Assembly: GCA_027457185.1 (NCBI GenBank)
Contig: DAIDTN010000104.1
Coordinates: forward strand, 1 to 7,322
Origin: Burkholderiales bacterium
GTDB taxonomy: Bacteria > Pseudomonadota > Gammaproteobacteria > Burkholderiales > SG8-39
Direction: 5' to 3'
DNA: 7,322 nucleotides
This document shows, piece by piece, positions 1-6,000 of the stretch. Made by a program: the position numbers and the translations under genes. Within the stretch, counting starts at the first letter, position 1; every line of letters begins with the position of its first letter. Under the pieces are notes generated by a model. It was given only the letters and a program-made list of their open reading frames with translations, was not told the origin of the DNA and searched no databases.

Positions 1-620
1 TCGGTCTTGCGCCGCGGCAGATAGTGATTGGCCGGATGCGTGCCCCACTCCGGCATCAGGGCGTAGCCGCCCGAGTCGCGTATCGCCTGCGACACCGCCG
101 ACTCCGAATCGTGCACGTCGCCGAACAGGCGCGCGCTGGTCGGGCAGGCCATGACGCAGGCGGGCTTGCGGTCCGCAGGCGGGAGCAATTCGTCGTAGAT
201 GCGGTCCACGCACAGGGTGCACTTCTTCATCACCTTCTGGTGCTCGTCGATCTCGCGCGCGCCGTAGGGGCAGGCCCAGGCGCAGTACTTGCAGCCGATG
301 CACTTGTCGTAATCGACCAGCACGATGCCGTCCTCAGCGCGCTTGTAGCTCGCCCCGGTCGGGCACACCGGCACGCAGGGCGGGTCCTCGCAGTGCAGGC
401 AGGACTTTGGGAAATGCAAGGTCTGCGTGTTCGGAAATTCGCCCACCTCGAAGGTCTGCACGCGGTTGAAGAAGGTTCCGGTCGGATCGCGGCCGTAGGG
501 ATTGTCGTCCGACATGAACCCGGCCTCGCCCGAGGTGTTCCATTCCTTGCAGCTGGTGACGCAGGCGTGGCAGCCGACGCAGACATTCAGGTCGATCACC
601 AGAGCGAGCTGCTTGCTCAT
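1..620 (-). CDS. soeB: SoeB-type iron-sulfur subunit of cytoplasmic sulfite dehydrogenase (C-terminus cut by window edge)
   Basis: Electron-transfer subunit of a molybdenum enzyme, expected to carry electrons from SoeA to a membrane quinone-reducing subunit. The 206 visible residues contain 16 cysteines in four ferredoxin-like groups: C14/C17/C20/C24, C74/C77/C82/C86, C107/C110/C113/C117 and C134/C137/C155/C159, enough for four [4Fe-4S] clusters as in the DmsB/PsrB/SoeB family. There is no signal peptide; the protein starts MSKQLALVIDLNVCVGC. The ATG (620-618) overlaps the soeA stop codon as ATGA, so the two genes are translationally coupled. An AGGA (minus strand, at 632-629) lies 8 nt before the start and supports it. 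The frame is open to the left edge, so the end of this gene and any soeC lie outside. The fold is certain from the cysteine pattern. The assignment to Soe rather than another Psr/Phs-like enzyme rests on SoeA and on the neighbouring qmo genes. Confidence 0.87.
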   Translation of the reverse strand, partial: MSKQLALVIDLNVCVGCHACVTSCKEWNTSGEAGFMSDDNPYGRDPTGTFFNRVQTFEVGEFPNTQTLHFPKSCLHCEDPPCVPVCPTGASYKRAEDGIVLVDYDKCIGCKYCAWACPYGAREIDEHQKVMKKCTLCVDRIYDELLPPADRKPACVMACPTSARLFGDVHDSESAVSQAIRDSGGYALMPEWGTHPANHYLPRRKT

Positions 621-3559
621 TTTTTCGTTCCTGCGACGAAAGCCAGCCAGGTTTTGCGCAACCGCTCCATGCCCGGCAGAGGCGCAACCGCGGCCACCTG
701 CGGCCAGGACTGCTGCGCTTCGTCCGCGCCGGCCCTGTAGATGCGCACGCGCACGTCATACCAGCCGGCCTGGCCGGTGACCGGATCGGAGTTCGAGATG
801 CGCTTTTCGCCGCCCAAGGAGCCCTCACCCCCAGCCCCTCTCCCCGAGGGAGAGGGGTGGGGCAACTCATCCGAAATCAAGTGATTGAGCAGAAAACCAA
901 GCTCGGCTTCGTTGGCATTGGGCGCAAGGTTCCAGGCGCCAGGCGCCTTGCCGATCGCATTCCAGGTCCACACCGTGCCCGGCTCCACCGCTTCGGAGTA
1001 ACGCGCCATGCAGCGCACCTTGCCCCACGTCGACTCGACCCAGATCCAGCCGCCGTCGTCTATGCCCTGGGCGCGCGCAAGTGCCGGGTTCACGAACAGA
1101 TAGTTGTGCGCGTGGATCTGGCGCAGCCAGGCGTTCTGCGAATCCCAGGAGTGGTACATGGCCATCGGGCGCTGGGTGATCGCGTTCAGCGGATACTTGT
1201 GCGTGTCGGTCGCCTGCCCTTCCAGCGGCTCGTAGTAAAACGGCAGCGGATCGAAATAGGTTTCGATGCGCTTGGCCAAGTGCGCCGGCGGGCGCCGCTT
1301 GGCCGGCCCCCTGCCCTGCGCCGCCAGTCGGAATTTCTGCAATACCTCCGAGTAAATCTGGATCACGATGGGATCGGCGTAGCGGCGCAGGCGCGTCCTC
1401 TGCGCCCACTCGTGATAGCCCTTGTTCCAGTTGCGCATGTACTGATACGACGGCGGCAGCTTGTGCTGGAACACGCAGTTGTTCTTGGCGTACATCTCCC
1501 ACTGGCGCGGATTGGGCTCGCCCTGCATGAATTTCTCTCCGCCCTTGCCGCGCCAGCCCGCGAGAAAGCCTATGCCCGAGCCGGGTTCGGTTTCGTAGTT
1601 GACGATGAAATCGGGGTAGTCGCGGTACTTGCGGCTGCCGTCGATGTTGACGAAGGCAGGCAACTTCAAGAGGCCGGCGAGCTCGATCAGCACTTCCTGG
1701 AACGGCTTGCACTCACCCCTAGGCGGCAGCACCGGCACGCGCACCGAGTCCGCCGGGCCTTCGAATTCGGAAATCGGCCGGTCGAGCATGGACATGACGT
1801 CGTGGCGCTCGAGGTAGGTGGTGTCGGGCAGGATCAGGTCGGCGAACGCAGTCATTTCCGACTGGAACGCGTCGCACACCACGATGAACGGGATTTTGTA
1901 TTCGCCCCGATTTTCACCTTCGGCGTCGCGGTCGTTGAGCATGCGCCGCACTTCCATGGTGTTCATGCTCGAGTTCCACGCCATGTTGGCCATGAAAATC
2001 ATCAGCGTGTCGATGCGGTAGGGATCGCCGCGCCAGGCGTTGGTGATGACGTTGTGCATCATGCCGTGCACCGACAGCGGGTACTCCCAGGAAAAAGCCT
2101 TGTCGATGCGCACCGGCTGGTTATCCGCATCGACGAACAGGTCATCGGGCGTGCCCGGCCAGCCGAGCGCGAGCCCGGCGAGCGGGGTGTCCGGCCGCAC
2201 GCCTTCGGGACCCTTGGGTGTCTTGGCCAGCGGCGGAATGCCGCGCGGGAACGGCGCCTTGTGGCGAAAGCCGCCCGGCCGGTCGATGGTGCCGAGCAGG
2301 CTCATCAGGATCGCGAGGGAACGTATGGTCTGAAACCCGTTTGAGTGCGCCGCCAGACCGCGCATCGCGTGAAACGCCACCGGGTTGCCCGTTACTTTCT
2401 CGTGCTCGGTGCCCCAGCTGTCGGTCCAGGCGATGGGCAACTCGATTTTCTGGTCGCGCGCGGTCACGCCCATCTCATGCGCGAGGCGGCGGATGGTCGC
2501 CGCGGGAATGCCGGTGATGCCCTCGGCCCATTCGGGCGTGTAGTCCTTCACCCGCTCCAGCAGCAACTGGAACGCGGGCTTGACCGGGGTGCCGTCGGCG
2601 AGGGTGAATGCGCCGCGAAGGTAGGGGTCGGCGTCGGGCTGATGGCAGGGCACGGGCTGTTCGTTCAATCGATTCCACCAAAGCCTGTTGCGCGGGTACT
2701 CGGGGATCTCCTCGCTGCGACTCGTATCGTTCACCGGCAGACCATGCGTCTCGGATTTCGGATCGAGATTGATCAGATAGCCGGCATTGGTGTAGCGCAC
2801 CAGGAACTCGCGATCGTAGAGCCCGGTGTGGATGATCTCGTGCGTCAGCGCAAGCAGCAGCGCGCCGTCGGTGCCGGGCTTGATCGGCACCCATTCGTCG
2901 GCGATGGCCGAATAGCCGGTGCGCACCGGGTTGACGGAGATGAAGCGCCCGCCCGAGCGCTTGAATTTGGAAATCGCGATTTTGAGCGGATTCGAATGGT
3001 GGTCCTCGGCCGTGCCTATCATCACGAACAGCTTGGCACGCTCCAGGTCCGGTCCGCCGAACTCCCAAAACGAACCGCCTATGGTGTAGATCATGCCCGC
3101 GGCCATGTTGACCGAGCAAAAACCCCCGTGCGCGGCGTAATTGGGTGTACCGAACTGGCGCGCGAACAGGCCCGTGAGCGCCTGCATCAGATCGCGGCCG
3201 GTGAACAGGGCAAATTTCTTCGGATCGGTAGCGCGGATCCGGGCGAGGCGCTCGTGCAGCATGCCGAAAGCCTCGTCCCAGCTGATTTCGACGAACTGGT
3301 TGTCGCCGCGCGCCGAGCCGGGCTTGCGCGCGAGCGGCTTGGTCAGGCGCGCGGGCGAATACTGCTTCATGATGCCAGACGAACCTTTGGCGCAGATCAC
3401 GCCATGGTTGAGCGGGTGTCCCGGGTTGCCGTCGATGTAGCGCACTTCGCCACCGCGCAAATGCACGCGTATGCCGCAGCGGCATGCGCACATATAGCAG
3501 GTGGTATGCTTGACTTCAGTGGGCGCCGACGGTTCGGCTGACGCAGTCGGTGTCACCAT
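617..3559 (-). CDS. soeA: SoeA-type molybdopterin oxidoreductase, catalytic subunit of cytoplasmic sulfite dehydrogenase
   Basis: Likely oxidizes sulfite to sulfate at a bis-MGD molybdenum centre in the cytoplasm. From the ATG at 3559 it is 980 aa, in the usual range for the family. The N-terminal cluster motif is C21-x2-C24-x3-C28-x27-C56 (CYMCACRCG ... VICAKG). In GGFCSVN, C148 is the likely Mo ligand, as in the polysulfide-reductase/Soe branch. A conserved DMSO-reductase-family stretch ending LILPDTTYLERHD lies near 565-587, and the C-terminal dinucleotide-binding domain near 786-894. The N-terminus (MVTPTASAEPSAPTEVKHT) has no twin-arginine signal, which favours cytoplasmic Soe over periplasmic PsrA/PhsA. 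An in-frame TTG at 3571 would add four residues; neither start has a clear Shine-Dalgarno, and I prefer the ATG. Near the C-terminus a dispersed palindromic repeat is translated in frame (about residues 900-913). A polysulfide or other oxyanion oxidoreductase remains possible. Confidence 0.86.
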   Translation of the reverse strand: MVTPTASAEPSAPTEVKHTTCYMCACRCGIRVHLRGGEVRYIDGNPGHPLNHGVICAKGSSGIMKQYSPARLTKPLARKPGSARGDNQFVEISWDEAFGMLHERLARIRATDPKKFALFTGRDLMQALTGLFARQFGTPNYAAHGGFCSVNMAAGMIYTIGGSFWEFGGPDLERAKLFVMIGTAEDHHSNPLKIAISKFKRSGGRFISVNPVRTGYSAIADEWVPIKPGTDGALLLALTHEIIHTGLYDREFLVRYTNAGYLINLDPKSETHGLPVNDTSRSEEIPEYPRNRLWWNRLNEQPVPCHQPDADPYLRGAFTLADGTPVKPAFQLLLERVKDYTPEWAEGITGIPAATIRRLAHEMGVTARDQKIELPIAWTDSWGTEHEKVTGNPVAFHAMRGLAAHSNGFQTIRSLAILMSLLGTIDRPGGFRHKAPFPRGIPPLAKTPKGPEGVRPDTPLAGLALGWPGTPDDLFVDADNQPVRIDKAFSWEYPLSVHGMMHNVITNAWRGDPYRIDTLMIFMANMAWNSSMNTMEVRRMLNDRDAEGENRGEYKIPFIVVCDAFQSEMTAFADLILPDTTYLERHDVMSMLDRPISEFEGPADSVRVPVLPPRGECKPFQEVLIELAGLLKLPAFVNIDGSRKYRDYPDFIVNYETEPGSGIGFLAGWRGKGGEKFMQGEPNPRQWEMYAKNNCVFQHKLPPSYQYMRNWNKGYHEWAQRTRLRRYADPIVIQIYSEVLQKFRLAAQGRGPAKRRPPAHLAKRIETYFDPLPFYYEPLEGQATDTHKYPLNAITQRPMAMYHSWDSQNAWLRQIHAHNYLFVNPALARAQGIDDGGWIWVESTWGKVRCMARYSEAVEPGTVWTWNAIGKAPGAWNLAPNANEAELGFLLNHLISDELPHPSPSGRGAGGEGSLGGEKRISNSDPVTGQAGWYDVRVRIYRAGADEAQQSWPQVAAVAPLPGMERLRKTWLAFVAGTKK
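822..862. repeat. Dispersed palindromic repeat inside soeA, translated in frame
   Basis: A 41-bp GC-rich element with a perfect 10-bp stem (CCCCTCTCCC at 835-844, GGGAGAGGGG at 848-857) and a 3-nt loop, flanked by CCCTCACCCCCAG on one side and TGGGG on the other. This is the familiar look of a short intergenic palindromic repeat common in GC-rich proteobacteria; that recognition is from memory, not from a search. Here it sits in the soeA coding strand and reads as the low-complexity peptide HPSPSGRGAGGEG, between the conserved LLNHLIS and ISNSDPVTGQAGW segments, without breaking the frame. Confidence 0.8.
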
Positions 3560-3571
3560 GGCTGGAGGCAA

Positions 3572-3720
3572 ATAGTTGCTCGCGGAAAAGAGCGCTACTC
3601 TATATTAATGTTTTCGCGCCACAACCTGAGATTTCTGATTTTGTCATAAGTACGGGTAATTACCCGTACTTATGGATAATGATAAGCTACTGTTTATTTT
3701 AAATTTGCATTCAGGATACT
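3572..3720. promoter_or_regulatory. Divergent promoter region between soeAB and the small plus-strand genes
   Basis: About 150 bp between the divergent starts of soeA and the 127-aa gene, clearly more AT-rich than the flanking genes. It must hold promoters for both directions. On the plus strand GATAAT (3675-3680) is a possible -10. On the minus strand a TTAATATAGAG stretch around 3600 is a possible -10 region for soeA. Neither has a convincing -35 at normal spacing, which would fit activator-dependent promoters. The palindrome at 3645-3674 is central. AGGA at 3713-3716 is a ribosome binding site close before the ATG at 3721. Confidence 0.6.
3645..3674. promoter_or_regulatory. Perfect 30-bp palindrome, probable operator
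   Basis: The sequence is identical to its own reverse complement over all 30 positions. The arm is CATAAGTACGGGTAA followed directly by its complement, with no spacer. It ends 46 bp before the 127-aa gene and lies 85 bp upstream of the soeA ATG, so one bound dimer (or pair of dimers) could act on both transcription units. The core ACGGGTA-AT-TACCCGT consists of two heptamers matching the NarL-type TACYYMT consensus, but facing outward rather than in the usual inward 7-2-7 order, so a LuxR/NarL-type response regulator is only a guess. It is not followed by a T-run, so it is not a terminator. Confidence 0.75.
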
Positions 3721-4104
3721 ATGAACGACCCCGCCCGAGCGATCACCGATTTCAACTCCGCCGAGCGCTGGGTGATCGAATCGGCGCTGAAGGAGCGCTA
3801 TGGCCGCATTGTCGCCATCGAACTTGCCGACAGCGATCTGAGACTCGATCCGGACACACCCGTGCTCACCACCTGCCCTACCGTTTTCTGGAGCGAGCGC
3901 GGCTGCAATTTTCTCATTTTCAAAACAGGCGAGGACCGCTATCGCTGCCAGTTCTTCTATTCGGACGAAGAGCATTTCGGCACCGGCCGTACCGAATACG
4001 ACGAGCTCGCCGAGTGCGTCAGCCTGCTGCTCCAATTGCAGGCAGACCATGAAAAGCAGCGTCAGGGCGTGCACACCGGCATGACCGGTGGCCAGATCAA
4101 TTAG
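3721..4104 (+). CDS. Small cytoplasmic protein of unknown function (127 aa)
   Basis: I do not recognise a named family. The protein begins MNDPARAITDFNSAERWVIE and has no signal peptide or membrane segment. It looks like a compact alpha/beta protein: an N-terminal helix, a strand-rich middle (RIVAIELADSDLRL; CNFLIFKTGEDRYRCQFFYSDEEHFG) and a C-terminal helix (EYDELAECVSLLLQLQADHEKQRQ). It is acidic and has three scattered cysteines (TTCPT, ERGCN, YRCQ) plus one in the C-terminal helix, with no metal-binding CxxC. The ATG at 3721 has an AGGA 4 nt upstream, a short spacing, and no better in-frame start is seen. Codon use resembles that of the neighbours. It is followed 10 nt later by the 73-aa gene, so the two probably form one operon under the divergent promoter. 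A role in sulfite oxidation is inferred only from position. Confidence 0.75.
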   Translation: MNDPARAITDFNSAERWVIESALKERYGRIVAIELADSDLRLDPDTPVLTTCPTVFWSERGCNFLIFKTGEDRYRCQFFYSDEEHFGTGRTEYDELAECVSLLLQLQADHEKQRQGVHTGMTGGQIN

Positions 4105-4114
4105 CGGCACTACC

Positions 4115-4336
4115 ATGACGCTGGAAAAGGCTAAAAAGCTGCTCGCGGTGCAGGCCGACTTCGGCGGCTTCTACAATGCCAACGGCGCCAAGCTGATTCT
4201 GGCCGAAGTGCAGCGCGAGCACGGACAGGCGGCGGTTGACGCGCTTATCCTTGAACTCGAGTTGGAGCGCATTTTCGGTTTCGCGCCGGGGACGAAGTTC
4301 GACGGATCGCTCCTGGTGAAGAGCAAGTTCGGCTGA
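4115..4336 (+). CDS. Small protein of unknown function (73 aa)
   Basis: Not recognised. The sequence starts MTLEKAKKLLAVQADFGGFY and is mostly helical by appearance: helix 1 (LEKAKKLLAVQADF), a turn with NANGAK, helix 2 (AKLILAEVQREHGQAAVDALILELEL), then ERIFGFAPGTKFDGSLLVKSKFG. It has no cysteines, signal peptide or membrane segment, so it is probably a soluble accessory or partner protein. The ATG at 4115 is preferred because residues upstream of it in the same frame would come from a GTG at 4088 that overlaps the previous gene and has no ribosome binding site. The site before 4115 is also weak, which suggests coupling to the 127-aa gene ending 10 nt upstream. GC-rich codon use matches real genes here, and the regular amphipathic pattern supports coding. 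Confidence 0.72.
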   Translation: MTLEKAKKLLAVQADFGGFYNANGAKLILAEVQREHGQAAVDALILELELERIFGFAPGTKFDGSLLVKSKFG

Positions 4337-4478
4337 ACCGGGCGTCGCCGCGACGGGGCGGAGGTCGTCAAAACCTGCGCGCTGCGCGCACTAACTGTGT
4401 TTTCCGCGCGGATGAAAAACATATCCGCACAGAAATCAGGGTTATGAATAAACCCGGTTTGGGGAGGTTCTTATCCAA

Positions 4479-4529
4479 GATCGTCAATTGCACACGGATG
4501 CGCTTTTGATCCGTGTGCAATTGACGATC
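4479..4529. repeat. Perfect inverted repeat with 21-bp arms and 9-nt loop
   Basis: The left arm (4479-4499, beginning GATCGTCAATTG and ending CACACGGAT) is exactly complementary to the right arm (4509-4529), with GCGCTTTTG between them. As RNA it would form a very stable hairpin from either strand. No poly-T follows on the plus strand (next bases CGCGCGG) or on the minus strand, so it does not look like a Rho-independent terminator. It could still block read-through from the 73-aa gene, be processed by RNase III, or be a remnant of a small mobile repeat. Confidence 0.85.
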
Positions 4530-4639
4530 CGCGCGGACGCGACGCCGGCCGCGCAAGCGGGATCGCCGCGGGTCGAGAGCGGATTTACACGGTCTATCCG
4601 CCTATCAGTACATTCAGGGGATGAGTACTGCATGCTTGG

Positions 4640-4680
4640 TAGATAGTCGGGCGCGCCTCGGCTAAAATTCGCGTGCGAAT
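4640..4680 (+). promoter_or_regulatory. Candidate qmoA promoter with downstream dyad
   Basis: TAAAAT at 4663-4668 is a reasonable -10, with a weak TAGATA-like -35 17 nt upstream. It overlaps the start of a small dyad, ATTCGC-GT-GCGAAT (4667-4680), near where transcription would begin, which could be an operator or the first hairpin of the transcript. The call rests on position and -10 match alone. Confidence 0.35.
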
Positions 4681-4701
4681 AAGAGAAAGCAGAATCGAGC
4701 C

Positions 4702-4706
4702 GGAGG
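4702..4706 (+). promoter_or_regulatory. Strong ribosome binding site of qmoA
   Basis: GGAGG lies 7 nt before the ATG at 4714. It is the strongest Shine-Dalgarno sequence in the window and fixes the qmoA start. Confidence 0.85.
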
Positions 4707-4713
4707 TAAGCGC

Positions 4714-5997
4714 ATGACTGAAGTGGTAGCAACCAATCAGACCATTCTGGTGGTGGGCGGGGGCATCAGCGGCATGACCGCCGCGATCGAAGCCGCCGAA
4801 TGCGGCAAGCAAGTGGTACTGCTGGAGAAATCGCCGACGCTGGGCGGCCGCACCGCGCTGCTGTACCGCTATTTTCCCAAACTGTGCCATCCGACCTGCG
4901 GCCTGGAAATCAACCTGCGCCGCATCAAGACGAACCGCAACATCCGCGTGCTCACGCTGGCCGAGGTCAGCGCCATTTCCGGCAAGCGCGGCGATTACAG
5001 CGCGACGGTGAAAATCGCGCCGCGCTACGTCAACGAGCATTGCACCGCCTGCGGTGATTGCGCCAAGGCGGTCACGACCGAAGTGCCGAACCCGTACAAC
5101 TACGGCATGAACAAAATGAAAGCGGCTTACCTGCCGCACGTCATGGCCTATCCGCAGCGCTACGTGCTCGACGCTTCGGTCATCGGCACGCCTGACGCCG
5201 ACAAAGCCAAGGCAGCGTGCAAGTACGGCGCCATCGATCTGGGGATGCGCGAAGAGACCATCGAGATCAGGGCCGGCGCCGTGGTCTGGGCCACCGGCTG
5301 GCAGCCTTACGACGCGGCGAAAATCCAGCCCTACGGCTACGACCGTTTCGCCAATGTGATCACTTCGCTCGAGTTCGAGCGCCTGGCCGATCCGCATGGC
5401 CCGACCGGCGGCAAGATCCTGCGGCCGTCGGATGGCAAGGAGGCGAAGAACATCGCCTTCATCCAGTGCGCCGGTTCGCGCGACGAGAACCACCTGCGCC
5501 ATTGCTCGCGCATCTGCTGCATGGCCTCGCTCAAGCAAACCCAGTACGTGCGCGAGGCCTGGGGTGCCGGGGCGAAATCCACCGTCTATTACATCGACAT
5601 CCGCGCCATCGACCGTTTCGAGGACTTCTACCAGAAGGTGCAGAAGGATGCGTCGGTGACCTTCCTCAAGTCCAAGGTGGCGAAAGTCACCCAGGACAAG
5701 TCGGGCGACGTGATCCTGCACGGCGTCGACACCGAGGGCTATCACCGCTACGCCAATGCGCACGATATGGCGGTGCTCGCCATCGGCATGCAGCCGAGCG
5801 TGGCAGGCGTGGACATCCCGGCCGACATCATCGCCGATTCCAGCGGCTTCATCGAATCGTCCGCGGCCGAATCCGGGTTCTTCGGCGCCGGCTGCGCCAC
5901 CAACGCGCTCGACGTCAACCGCGCGGTGCAAAGCTCCACCGCCGCGGCGCTGCGGGCGATTCAAGTCATCAACAAGACAGCAAGGGCAGAGGCATAG
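4714..5997 (+). CDS. qmoA: QmoA, HdrA-like flavoprotein subunit of the quinone-interacting oxidoreductase complex
   Basis: Cytoplasmic FAD protein of the Qmo complex, which links APS reductase to the membrane quinone pool. In sulfur oxidizers electrons run from AprAB to quinone as sulfite is oxidized. At 427 aa it is the normal QmoA size and far shorter than full HdrA. The FAD-binding VVGGGISG is at 13-20, followed by the GGRTA segment. A conserved CHPTCG (C58, C62) follows. A ferredoxin-like remnant C110-x2-C113-x2-C116 lacks the usual fourth cysteine (V120 in its place) and leads into the VPNPYNYGMNKMKAAYLPH block. The HdrA-type motif QCAGSRDENHLRHCSRICC (C252, C264, C268, C269) comes next. 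A C-terminal FAD-contact region GFFGAGCATNALDVNRAVQSS closes the domain. The start is set by GGAGG at 4702. qmoB begins 3 nt after the stop, so the genes form one operon. Confidence 0.92.
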   Translation: MTEVVATNQTILVVGGGISGMTAAIEAAECGKQVVLLEKSPTLGGRTALLYRYFPKLCHPTCGLEINLRRIKTNRNIRVLTLAEVSAISGKRGDYSATVKIAPRYVNEHCTACGDCAKAVTTEVPNPYNYGMNKMKAAYLPHVMAYPQRYVLDASVIGTPDADKAKAACKYGAIDLGMREETIEIRAGAVVWATGWQPYDAAKIQPYGYDRFANVITSLEFERLADPHGPTGGKILRPSDGKEAKNIAFIQCAGSRDENHLRHCSRICCMASLKQTQYVREAWGAGAKSTVYYIDIRAIDRFEDFYQKVQKDASVTFLKSKVAKVTQDKSGDVILHGVDTEGYHRYANAHDMAVLAIGMQPSVAGVDIPADIIADSSGFIESSAAESGFFGAGCATNALDVNRAVQSSTAAALRAIQVINKTARAEA

Positions 5998-6000
5998 CAA

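Larger units (their letters stand above)
4337..4713. other. 377-bp noncoding, highly structured region upstream of qmoA
   Basis: I see no convincing gene here on either strand. It contains a series of inverted repeats: GCGGAT/ATCCGC at 4408-4428 (9-nt loop), GGGTT/AACCC at 4439-4455, the 21-bp-arm repeat at 4479-4529, GCGGAT/ATCCGC at 4579-4601, CAGTAC/GTACTG at 4606-4630, and ATTCGC/GCGAAT at 4667-4680. None is followed by a run of T in either direction, so no canonical intrinsic terminator is seen. Possible roles are a structured leader, a small RNA, or binding sites for a qmo regulator. Confidence 0.6.

Noticed and set aside
857..3541. Long plus-strand open frames (495 and 398 codons) opposite soeA
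   Set aside because: They have no recognisable motif, an Arg/His/Val-biased composition, and lie fully antisense to soeA, whose cysteine and molybdopterin motifs are clear.
3636..3646. FNR/CRP-like half-sites (TGATTTTGTCA)
   Set aside because: The spacing and flanks do not match TTGAT-N4-ATCAA, and the adjacent perfect palindrome is a much stronger candidate.
3694..4116. 140-codon minus-strand frame opposite the 127-aa gene
   Set aside because: The plus-strand frame has a ribosome binding site and fits the divergent promoter and operon layout. The minus frame would run across the palindrome region's edge with no promoter or SD, though neither frame has a known family.
4479..4529. Intrinsic terminator at the 21-bp-arm hairpin
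   Set aside because: No T-rich tract follows on either strand and the stem is longer than usual for a terminator.
4484..4732. Small minus-strand frame in the qmoA upstream region (82 codons)
   Set aside because: It overlaps the perfect hairpin and the qmoA ribosome binding site and has no SD of its own; it looks fortuitous.
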